From Hellea sp. (lineage in GTDB: Bacteria > Pseudomonadota > Alphaproteobacteria > Caulobacterales > Maricaulaceae), in assembly GCA_020628635.1 (NCBI GenBank), contig JAHDEU010000061.1:1-9197 (forward strand): DNA of 9,197 bases. Direction: 5' to 3'. The notes under the pieces were generated by a model. It ran no database searches and had not been told where the DNA came from. It saw nothing but the letters and a program-made list of their open reading frames with translations. Positions 1-5,754 of this stretch are shown here, one piece after another (the first letter of the stretch is position 1; each line of letters starts with the position of its first letter). Made by a program: the position numbers and the translations under genes.

Positions 1-536
1 GCAAATCGACCTTCCTTGCCGCCGTGACGGCCGCCACGCCGAAGCAGGCGGACTATCCCTTCACCACGCTGCACCCGCATCTGGGTGTCGTCGATCTCGG
101 CCCGAGCGAGCGCTTCGTGCTGGCCGATCTGCCCGGGCTTATCGAGGGCGCGGCGGACGGCGCTGGGCTGGGCCACCAATTCCTCGGACATGTCGAGCGC
201 TGCGCGGCTATCCTGCATCTCGTGGACTGCCTCGCCGACGACCCTGCGGAGAACTACCGCGTCATCCGAGGCGAGCTTGAAGCCTATGGCGCGGACCTGC
301 TCGACAAGCCGGAAGTCGTGGCGCTGACCAAGGTCGAGGCGGCGGACTCCGACACACTCGCGACCGTCAAAGCCGAGGTCGAGGCGGAATGCGGGCAGAC
401 CGTTTTCCTCGTCAGCTCGGTCGCGCGCCAGGGCCTGAAGCCATTGCTTTCAGAGGTTTACGGTCATGTCTCCAAGCGCCGCAAGGTGGAGCAGGCCCCA
501 GAGGCCGAGCCCGATGCGGCGTGGTCGCCCATCTGA
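1..536 (+). CDS. obgE: Obg-family GTPase ObgE/CgtA, 3' part (5' end outside window)
   Basis: Cytoplasmic GTPase that binds the 50S ribosomal subunit and acts in its late assembly and in growth control. The reading frame is open from base 3, so about 177 C-terminal residues are present. The N-terminal Obg glycine-rich fold and the start of the G domain lie upstream. The first visible residues, KST, are the end of the P-loop (G1). Then come the switch I region (YPFTTLHPHLGVV), the G3 motif DLPGLIEGAADGAGLGHQFL, an atypical G4 (TKVE at 327-338 where NKxD is canonical) and a G5-like SSVARQG. The charged tail ends in AWSPI; a tail of this kind is familiar in alphaproteobacterial Obg. proB follows after three bases in the same frame, which suggests coupled expression. 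Family assignment is very secure. Nothing about the missing N-terminus can be said. Confidence 0.96.
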   Translation, partial: KSTFLAAVTAATPKQADYPFTTLHPHLGVVDLGPSERFVLADLPGLIEGAADGAGLGHQFLGHVERCAAILHLVDCLADDPAENYRVIRGELEAYGADLLDKPEVVALTKVEAADSDTLATVKAEVEAECGQTVFLVSSVARQGLKPLLSEVYGHVSKRRKVEQAPEAEPDAAWSPI

Positions 537-539
537 TCC

Positions 540-1637
540 GTGGTGGACTTCGCCGCATACCACACGGTCGTGTTGAAGATCGGCTCCAGCCTGCTGGTCG
601 AGCGCGGGGAACTGCGCCGCGCCTGGCTGACGCGGCTTTGCGCGGATGTCGCGGACTTGCGCGAATCGGGCGCAAAGGTCGTGCTGGTGTCGAGCGGGGC
701 GGTCGCGCTGGGCGCGCAGACGCTGGGACTGAAGCGTAAAGGCCTGCGGCTGGAGCAGAAGCAGGCCTGCGCGGCGGTCGGGCAGTCGCGGCTCACGCGC
801 GGCTATGACGACGCGCTGGCCGCCTTCGGCCTGCAATCCGCGCAGGCGCTGCTGACGCTCGAAGATACGGAGGACCGCCAGCGCTACGTCAATGCGCGCA
901 ACACGCTGGACACGCTGCTCGGCATGGGCGTCGTGCCGATCGTGAACGAGAATGACACGGTCGCCACGGACGAGATCCGCTATGGTGACAATGACCGGCT
1001 CGCCGCGCGCACGGCGCAGATGGTGGGCGCGGACCTGCTGGTGCTGCTGTCCGACATAGACGGGCTCTACACGGCGGACCCGCGCGGCGATGCGGGCGCG
1101 GAGCATATCGCGGTGGTGGACGACCTGACCGACCGCCACCTCGCCATGGGTACGGGCGCGGATGCGGACGGCGTCGGCAGCGGCGGCATGGCGACCAAGC
1201 TGCTCGCCGCGCGCATGGCGACCGAAGCGGGATGCGACATGGTCATCGCGGATGGACGCGCGGACAGCCCCCTGCAGCGGCTCGGCGCGGGTGCGCGGCA
1301 CACGCTGTTCAAGGCGGCGGAAGGCGACATGTCCTCGCGCGGGCGCTGGATCGCAGGCCGGCTGTCCCTGCCCGGCACGCTGCAGATCGACGGCGGCGCG
1401 GTGGACGCGCTGGGCTGCGGGCGTAGTCTGCTAGCCGTCGGGGTCAGCGCAGTGGACGGCGCATTCGCCAAGGGCGATCTGGTGCGCATTGTCGGGCCGG
1501 ACGGTGACGAAGTCGCGCGCGGGCTGTCGCGTCATGACAGCGACGCGCTTGCGCAGCTCTGCGGGCGCGGCAAAGACGAGCTCGACACGCCCGGCGACGC
1601 CGTGGTCGTCCACAGAGACAACATGGTGAACCGATGA
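540..1637 (+). CDS. proB: Glutamate 5-kinase
   Basis: Phosphorylates L-glutamate with ATP to gamma-glutamyl phosphate, the first and usually proline-inhibited step of proline synthesis, in the cytoplasm. The protein is 365 residues, matching the 367 of the E. coli enzyme. The amino-acid kinase domain shows the N-terminal phosphate-binding VVLKIGSSLLV (Lys13), VVLVSSGAVALGA, the substrate region VPIVNENDTVATDEIRYGDN, the nucleotide-side segment LLSDIDGLYTADPR and GSGGMATKLLAA. After WIAGRL, roughly residues 275-350 form the C-terminal PUA domain. The GTG at 540 is the first possible start after the obgE stop in the same frame; a second GTG follows directly at 543. No clear Shine-Dalgarno precedes either, consistent with re-initiation after obgE. 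The stop overlaps the proA start as ATGA, the usual arrangement for two enzymes that share an unstable intermediate. Confidence 0.97.
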   Translation: MVDFAAYHTVVLKIGSSLLVERGELRRAWLTRLCADVADLRESGAKVVLVSSGAVALGAQTLGLKRKGLRLEQKQACAAVGQSRLTRGYDDALAAFGLQSAQALLTLEDTEDRQRYVNARNTLDTLLGMGVVPIVNENDTVATDEIRYGDNDRLAARTAQMVGADLLVLLSDIDGLYTADPRGDAGAEHIAVVDDLTDRHLAMGTGADADGVGSGGMATKLLAARMATEAGCDMVIADGRADSPLQRLGAGARHTLFKAAEGDMSSRGRWIAGRLSLPGTLQIDGGAVDALGCGRSLLAVGVSAVDGAFAKGDLVRIVGPDGDEVARGLSRHDSDALAQLCGRGKDELDTPGDAVVVHRDNMVNR

Positions 1638-2917
1638 GCCTGCACCCCGCATCCTTCTCCACACTGGAGGACTACATGTCGGAAGTCGGCCAAGCCGCCC
1701 GCGCGGCGGCGCGCGTGCTGGCGACGGTCAGCCCGCAGCAGAAGCGCACCGCCCTGCTCGCTGTCGCATCCGTCATTCGCGCGTCGGCCGAGTCGATCGA
1801 GGCCGCCAACGCAAAGGACGTCGAAGGCGCAACCGAGCGCGGCCTGTCCGCCGCCATGATCGACCGTCTGCTGCTGACGCCAGACCGGATCGAAGGCGTG
1901 GCGCGCAGCGTGGAAGCCATTGCGGACCAGGCCGATCCGGTCGGCGGCGTGATCGAGGAGTGGGAGCAGCCCAACGGCCTGCGCTTCCGCAAGGTTTCTG
2001 TCCCCATCGGCGTCATCGGCATGATCTATGAGAGCCGCCCGAACGTGACCGTGGACGCGGCCGCGTTGTGTATCCGGTCAGGCAATGCCGTCATACTGCG
2101 CGGCGGCTCGGAGGCCGTGCACTCAAACCGCGCCTTCATGGCCGCGATCCATGACGGCCTGCGCGCGGGCGACTTGCCTGAAGCGGCCGTGCAGCTGCTC
2201 GGAACGCAGGACCGGGACGCCGTCGGCATGATGTTGCGCGGGCTGGAGGGCAGCGTCGACATGATCATCCCGCGCGGGGGCAAGGGGTTGGTCGCGCGCG
2301 TGCAGCAGGATGCGCGCGTGCCCGTTCTCGCTCATCTGGACGGGCTCAACCACACTTACGTCCATGCCAGCGCCGATCTCGACATGGCGGTGGACGTCGT
2401 CGCGAACGCCAAGATGCGCCGGACCGGCGTGTGCGGCGCGACGGAAACCGTGCTGGTGGACAAGGTTGTGGCCGCGAAGTTCATCCCGCAACTCGTTGAA
2501 AGGCTTGGCGCGCTGGGCTGCGAATTGCGCGGTGATGTGGCCAGCCGCGCGCTGGATGCACGCATCAACCGGGCGACCGAGACCGACTTTGCGACGGAAC
2601 ATTCCGCGCCGATCCTGAACCTCGCTATCGTCTCAGGCATGAACGACGCCCTCGCCCATATCGCGCGCTACGGCTCCGGCCACACCGATGCGATCATCGC
2701 GACCGACGAGGCCGCCGCCGCCCGTTTTCTCGCCGGAGTGGACAGCGCCATCGTGCTGCATAACGCCTCGACCCAGTTTGCAGACGGCGGGGAGTTCGGT
2801 TTCGGGGCGGAGATCGGAATCGCCACGGGCCGCCTCCACGCGCGCGGTCCTGTCGGCGCGCAGCACCTGACGACGTTCAAATACAACGTGACCGGCGACG
2901 GGACGGTGCGTCCTTGA
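1634..2917 (+). CDS. proA: Glutamate-5-semialdehyde dehydrogenase (gamma-glutamyl phosphate reductase)
   Basis: NADPH-dependent reduction of gamma-glutamyl phosphate to glutamate-5-semialdehyde, the second step of proline synthesis, in the cytoplasm. It has the aldehyde-dehydrogenase-like fold. Visible landmarks are YESRPNVTVDAAALCIRSGN, ILRGGSEA, the conserved IPRGGKGLVARVQ, the catalytic cysteine in RRTGVCGATET (Cys267 counting from base 1634) and a C-terminal DGGEFGFGAEIGIAT followed by HARGPVG. Length is 427 residues from 1634 or 413 from an in-frame ATG at 1676; the E. coli enzyme has 417. I list 1634 because it forms an ATGA overlap with proB and because, as I recall, alphaproteobacterial ProA proteins often carry a similar extension before the GxxARxAAR segment. 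The ATG at 1676 has the better ribosome-binding site. The stop overlaps nadD as TTGA. In place of the common GxCHxYVD, the sequence reads GLNHTYVH. Confidence 0.96.
   Translation: MSLHPASFSTLEDYMSEVGQAARAAARVLATVSPQQKRTALLAVASVIRASAESIEAANAKDVEGATERGLSAAMIDRLLLTPDRIEGVARSVEAIADQADPVGGVIEEWEQPNGLRFRKVSVPIGVIGMIYESRPNVTVDAAALCIRSGNAVILRGGSEAVHSNRAFMAAIHDGLRAGDLPEAAVQLLGTQDRDAVGMMLRGLEGSVDMIIPRGGKGLVARVQQDARVPVLAHLDGLNHTYVHASADLDMAVDVVANAKMRRTGVCGATETVLVDKVVAAKFIPQLVERLGALGCELRGDVASRALDARINRATETDFATEHSAPILNLAIVSGMNDALAHIARYGSGHTDAIIATDEAAAARFLAGVDSAIVLHNASTQFADGGEFGFGAEIGIATGRLHARGPVGAQHLTTFKYNVTGDGTVRP
1666..1670 (+). promoter_or_regulatory. Strong internal Shine-Dalgarno before an alternative proA start
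   Basis: GGAGG lies five bases before the in-frame ATG at 1676 inside the 5' part of proA. It could set the true proA start (protein beginning MSEVGQAARAAA) or give a second, 14-residue-shorter product. It also encodes part of LEDYM, so the match may be chance. Confidence 0.4.
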
Positions 2918-3486
2918 TCATTCGGCACGGACCCGCCGTCGGCCTGTTCGGCGGGTCGTTCAACCCCGCCCATGCCGGCCATGTCCATGTCGCGAAAGCG
3001 GGACTGCGAGAGCTGCAGCTGGATCAGGTCTGGTGGCTCGTCAGTCCGCAGAACCCGCTCAAGCCCGCGCAACCGCCGGCAGTGGAACGTGCAAGAACCA
3101 TCGCATTTCTCAGCCTGCCTCGCGCCATGCGGGTGAGCCATGTCGAGAGCGAACTGGGCACGCGCTACACGGTCGATCTGCTGCGCGCGCTCCGCACGCG
3201 CCATCCGCAGACGCGGTTCGTTCTGATGATCGGCGCGGACAATCTCTCCCAAATGCCGCTCTGGCGAGAGTGGCAGGCCATCACCCAGCTCGTGCCCATC
3301 GCCGTCATCGCCCGGCCCGGCTCGACCATCCGTTCGCGGCTCGGCCAGGCGGCGCGGCAACTCGCCGAGCACCGCATTCCCGAACACCAGGCGCACCGGC
3401 TCAAAAACTGCGATCCACCTGCGTGGAGCTATCTCACCCTGCCGCTGAATAAGCTAAGCAGCTCTGCCATACGCGCGGCGCGATAG
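2914..3486 (+). CDS. nadD: Nicotinate-nucleotide adenylyltransferase
   Basis: Transfers AMP from ATP to nicotinate mononucleotide to give deamido-NAD, the penultimate step of NAD synthesis, in the cytoplasm. The protein is 190 residues, normal for the family. The nucleotidyltransferase signature GLFGGSFNPAHAGH sits at residues 10-23, with the two histidines of the HxGH motif intact (the first Asp of the textbook GGxFDPxH is Asn here). Further family features are SPQNPLK, the central IGADNLSQMPLWREW and a C-terminal SSSAIR that corresponds to the ISSTxIR motif. The only plausible start is the TTG at 2914, which overlaps the proA stop as TTGA; no ATG or GTG precedes the signature in frame. A loose purine-rich GGGACGG lies a few bases upstream. 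A gene of this kind next to rsfS and rlmH is common in bacteria. Confidence 0.95.
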   Translation: MIIRHGPAVGLFGGSFNPAHAGHVHVAKAGLRELQLDQVWWLVSPQNPLKPAQPPAVERARTIAFLSLPRAMRVSHVESELGTRYTVDLLRALRTRHPQTRFVLMIGADNLSQMPLWREWQAITQLVPIAVIARPGSTIRSRLGQAARQLAEHRIPEHQAHRLKNCDPPAWSYLTLPLNKLSSSAIRAAR

Positions 3487-3540
3487 CCGAATCCTGCGCG
3501 GCATGTTAAACACGGCGCAAACAACCACCGGAGAACGACC
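3487..3540 (+). other. 54-base gap between nadD and rsfS
   Basis: The gap contains no gene. It holds a short TGTT-A-AACA palindrome near 3504-3512 and, at its 3' end, GGAG at 3530-3533. I see no terminator hairpin and no convincing promoter, so nadD and rsfS may still share a transcript. Confidence 0.6.
3530..3533 (+). promoter_or_regulatory. Shine-Dalgarno pointing to a CTG start for rsfS
   Basis: GGAG is followed by seven bases and then CTG-TCC-GAA at 3541, in the rsfS frame. The alternative TTG at 3559 has no purine-rich element at a useful distance. There is no ATG or GTG in this frame between the nadD stop (3484-3486) and the conserved domain, so the ribosome-binding site argues for CTG. 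Confidence 0.5.
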
Positions 3541-3963
3541 CTGTCCGAAACAGCAACATTGACCAAGGCCGAAGCGCAAACCCTGCAGACGGACGCCGCA
3601 GCGCTGTCGCAATATGTGCGCGACGTGCTGTCGGAGAACTCCGCGCAGGACATTCTCGAGATCGACATTCGGGGCAAGTCGTCGGTCGCTGACTACATGG
3701 TCGTCGCGTCGGGCCGGTCCAACCGCCATGTCGGCGCGCTGTCGGATTACGTGCTGCGCTCGCTCAAGGCGGCCGGGTTCAAGGACATTGGCACGGAAGG
3801 CCAGGACGGCAAGGACTGGGTGCTGATCGATGCCGGCGATGTCGTGCTGCATATCTTCCGCCCCGAAGTCCGCGTCTTCTACAATCTCGAGAAGATCTGG
3901 TCGGTGCCCCTGCCCGAAAGCCTGCAGCACGTCGCCGAGGAAGCGCCCGCCGAGTCCGACTAG
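3541..3963 (+). CDS. rsfS: Ribosomal silencing factor RsfS (DUF143/Iojap family)
   Basis: Binds ribosomal protein L14 on the 50S subunit, blocks joining with 30S and lowers translation when nutrients are scarce. The conserved domain is complete: the helical start near LSQYVRDVLSENSAQDI, then DIRGKSSVADYMVVASGRSNRHV, TEGQDGKDWVLIDAGDVVLHIFRPEVR and FYNLEKIW. A short acidic tail follows. The start is uncertain. I use CTG at 3541, giving 140 residues, because of the well-placed GGAG upstream. Gene finders that do not allow CTG would choose TTG at 3559, giving 134 residues. The nadD and rsfS reading frames happen to be the same, separated by the nadD stop. The stop overlaps the rlmH start by one base, which fits coupled translation of two ribosome-directed proteins. 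Confidence 0.95.
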   Translation: MSETATLTKAEAQTLQTDAAALSQYVRDVLSENSAQDILEIDIRGKSSVADYMVVASGRSNRHVGALSDYVLRSLKAAGFKDIGTEGQDGKDWVLIDAGDVVLHIFRPEVRVFYNLEKIWSVPLPESLQHVAEEAPAESD

Positions 3964-4430
3964 TGCGCCTGATTCTGCGCGCTTCTGGTGCCATGCGGAA
4001 CGGCCCGGAGCGCGAGATGGTGGACGACTATATCCGCCGCGCCGACCAGATGGCGCGCGGTGTCGGCTTTCACGGCGTGGAAGAGCAGGTCGTCGACATC
4101 GCCAAATGCCGCGACCGGGCGGAGGAGACGGACAAGATCGTGGCCGTGCCGGACGGCGCGGCAGTGTTCGTTCTGGACGAGTGCGGCAAAGCCCTGACCT
4201 CCCGCCAGATCGCCCGCACGCTCGGCGACTTGCGCGACAGCGGAACGAGCGCGGCGGTGCTGCTTATCGGCGGCGCAGACGGGTTCGAGCCGTCCCGGAT
4301 ACCCCGCGGCGCGCGCAAGATCTCCTTTGGTGCGCAGACCTGGCCGCACAAGCTGGTGCGCGTCATGGCGGCGGAGCAGATCTACCGCGCGCTCTCGATC
4401 CATGCGGGCTCGCCCTATCATCGGGACTAG
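3963..4430 (+). CDS. rlmH: 23S rRNA (pseudouridine1915-N3)-methyltransferase RlmH
   Basis: SPOUT-class methyltransferase (formerly YbeA) that methylates pseudouridine 1915 in helix 69 of 23S rRNA on assembled 70S ribosomes, using S-adenosylmethionine. Length is 155 residues, the same as the E. coli enzyme. The SAM-binding knot is seen as VLLIGGADGF near residues 99-108. The C-terminal dimer and active-site part is WPHKLVRVMAAEQIYRA, and the protein ends in the family-typical SPYHRD. The start is the GTG at 3963, sharing its G with the rsfS stop TAG; an internal ATG at 3993 would remove the conserved first strand MRLILRA. No Shine-Dalgarno is close to the GTG, so translation probably depends on rsfS. 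Confidence 0.97.
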   Translation: MRLILRASGAMRNGPEREMVDDYIRRADQMARGVGFHGVEEQVVDIAKCRDRAEETDKIVAVPDGAAVFVLDECGKALTSRQIARTLGDLRDSGTSAAVLLIGGADGFEPSRIPRGARKISFGAQTWPHKLVRVMAAEQIYRALSIHAGSPYHRD

Positions 4431-4491
4431 GCCTCTCGCCAGCAGCCTCTCACCGTTGACGGACGCAGCGCTCATGCCAAAGGGAGCAATC
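4431..4491 (+). other. 61-base gap between rlmH and the EnvC-like gene
   Basis: The gap contains no gene. It carries two copies of GCCTCTC (4431-4437 and 4445-4451) and the ribosome-binding site of the next gene. No terminator hairpin is visible, so the envelope genes may be read through from rlmH. An in-frame ATG at 4474 exists, but it lies upstream of the better-placed start. Confidence 0.5.
4482..4486 (+). promoter_or_regulatory. Shine-Dalgarno fixing the EnvC-like start
   Basis: GGGAG is five bases before the ATG at 4492. This selects that start over the upstream in-frame candidates at 4327 and 4474, and it leaves a clean signal peptide at the N-terminus. Confidence 0.75.
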
Positions 4492-5619
4492 ATGCGCGCC
4501 CTCCTCGCCATAATCACCGCCGCCCTGCTCTGCGCCCCGGTGCATGCACAGGACGCCGAGCAGCTGGAGTCCCTCACCCGCGCGGAAGCCGAAGCCCGCG
4601 CCAACCAGAAAGAGATCGATGCTCGCCGCAAGCGCGTCACGCGGGAACTGCGCAGCCTGCGCGACGAACTGTCAAAAGCCACGCGCGAAACGCTGGCCTT
4701 CGAGCGCGAGGGCAAGCGGCTGGAGAACGAGGTCGCCGAGATCGAGGCCAAGCTGTCAGACCTGGAAGCGGACTTGTCCGACAACCGCGCCCGCACCCAG
4801 GACCTGCTCGCCGCCTTGCAGCGGCTGCAGATCGCGCCCGCCCCGGCCATCGCAGCCGACCCCGACGACGCCGTGGCGAGCGCGCAGGCGGCACTGCTGA
4901 TCGACACGCTGTCAAACGAGCTGCAGCGCCGCGCCGACCGCCTGCGCCGCCTGACAGAGCAGCTGCGCGCCACGCGCGAGGACGCGGCGGCGCGAAGGCT
5001 GGAGCTCGACGCCAATGCGGGCGAGCTGGTCCGCAAGCGCGAACGCACGCGCGCGCTGGTGGCGGAAAAGGAAGCCCTGCGCGCGACCATCGAAACGCAA
5101 GCCGACAAGGCCGCCGCCGAAGTCGCGCGGCTGGCGGCCGAGAGCGCGAACCTGCGCGAGCTGATCGAGCGTTTGCAGGCTCCGCCCGTCGCGGCCATCC
5201 CACGCGTCAAGCCGACCGCCCCGCCGCCGCCCGTCAACTTGCCCGACGGCACCGCGCCCTTTGCTGATGCCAAGGGCGCACTGGTCAAGCCCGTCAGCGG
5301 CCGGATGGTGCGCGGCTTCGGGCGCGGCGAAAACGGCCAGACCTATGCCGCGCCGGCCGATGGCCAGGTCGTGGCGCCCTATGCAGGCCGTGTCGAATTC
5401 GCCGGTCCGTTCCGCAATTACGGCCGCGTCGTTATTTTGAACATGGACGACGGCTACTTCCTGCTGTTGACAGGGCTGGGCCAGACCTATGTCGCGACGA
5501 ATGAGACCATCGCGCGCGGCGACCCGCTGGGGCAGATGCCCGGCGGCGCGGACGGCTCGCTCTATCTCGAACTGCGAAAGGACGGGCGGACCATCGATCC
5601 GAAGCCGTGGTTGGGGTGA
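4492..5619 (+). CDS. envC: EnvC/LdpF-like murein hydrolase activator with degenerate LytM (M23) domain
   Basis: Likely periplasmic regulator that activates peptidoglycan amidases at division instead of cutting murein itself. The protein is 375 residues. Residues 1-19 form a signal peptide (MRALLAIITAALLCAPVHA, cleavage before QDAE). Two long charged heptad-rich coiled-coil blocks follow (about 20-112 and 127-228), separated by an Ala/Pro hinge. A proline-rich linker (about 230-251) leads to a C-terminal LytM/peptidase M23 fold (about 261-375). Zinc ligands of active M23 enzymes are missing: the HxxxD region reads GENGQTYAAP, the HxxGY position is MDDGY, the YAHL position is LTGL and the LHFE position is LYLE. 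E. coli EnvC is degenerate in the same way. In Caulobacter the corresponding EnvC-like factor is called LdpF; I infer the equivalence from architecture and neighbourhood. The next gene, an S41 protease, is a typical alphaproteobacterial neighbour. Confidence 0.88.
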   Translation: MRALLAIITAALLCAPVHAQDAEQLESLTRAEAEARANQKEIDARRKRVTRELRSLRDELSKATRETLAFEREGKRLENEVAEIEAKLSDLEADLSDNRARTQDLLAALQRLQIAPAPAIAADPDDAVASAQAALLIDTLSNELQRRADRLRRLTEQLRATREDAAARRLELDANAGELVRKRERTRALVAEKEALRATIETQADKAAAEVARLAAESANLRELIERLQAPPVAAIPRVKPTAPPPPVNLPDGTAPFADAKGALVKPVSGRMVRGFGRGENGQTYAAPADGQVVAPYAGRVEFAGPFRNYGRVVILNMDDGYFLLLTGLGQTYVATNETIARGDPLGQMPGGADGSLYLELRKDGRTIDPKPWLG

Positions 5620-5754
5620 GTCTTACAAAGGCGTTAGGCCGCGGGGGAAACACAGCGAATTGACTGGTAAGGTTTGGTCGGACCCTCTAGCTTGGAGGTC
5701 CGGTCATGTGGGGCGTGGGCTTCGCAGGGCTATGAGTGCGAAGGAAGACTGCCC
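5620..5754 (+). promoter_or_regulatory. 135-base leader before the first S41 protease, with hairpin and two mini-ORFs
   Basis: This is the longest stretch without a conventional gene. It contains an imperfect hairpin at 5680-5701 (left arm GGACC-C-TC, right arm GAGGTCC, seven-base loop). The right arm overlaps GGAGG at 5694-5698, an ideal ribosome-binding site seven bases before an ATG at 5706. That ATG opens a nine-codon ORF (MWGVGFAGL) ending at 5735. Its stop overlaps, as ATGA, an eight-codon ORF (MSAKEDCP, 5732-5758), whose stop in turn overlaps, as ATGA, the protease start at 5755. A TTGACT at 5660-5665 resembles a -35 box but lacks a good -10. The elements are visible; a regulatory role is inference. 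Confidence 0.35.

Noticed and set aside
450..1301. Long open frame on the minus strand opposite proB (283 codons)
   Set aside because: It is antisense to a certain gene, has a composition typical of high-GC shadow frames (Arg, Ala, His rich) and no recognisable domain.
3504..3512. TGTT-A-AACA palindrome between nadD and rsfS as a regulator site
   Set aside because: It is too short (four-base arms), with no extension into flanking bases and no nearby promoter.
4431..4451. Two copies of GCCTCTC as an operator or attachment site
   Set aside because: Seven-base repeats are expected by chance in this composition, and nothing else marks the site.
4456..4484. TTGACG before the EnvC-like gene as a -35 box
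   Set aside because: The region 17 bases downstream is AAAGGG, the ribosome-binding site, not a -10 element.
4327..4491. Upstream extension of the EnvC-like gene into rlmH
   Set aside because: It would overlap rlmH by about 100 bases and bury the signal peptide; the ATG at 4492 has a good Shine-Dalgarno and signal sequence.
3960..5288. Minus-strand open frame of 442 codons opposite rlmH and the EnvC-like gene
   Set aside because: It is Ser/Arg/Ala-rich low-complexity shadow sequence caused by GC-rich third positions of the real plus-strand genes.
5660..5690. Possible sigma-70 promoter, TTGACT at 5660-5665
   Set aside because: No convincing -10 element lies 16-18 bases downstream. A start placed there would also cut off the GGAGG at 5694. 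Kept only as a remark in the leader entry.
5674..5754. Upstream TTG start for S41 copy 1
   Set aside because: The added residues are unlike a signal peptide and would precede the clear signal sequence that starts at 5755.
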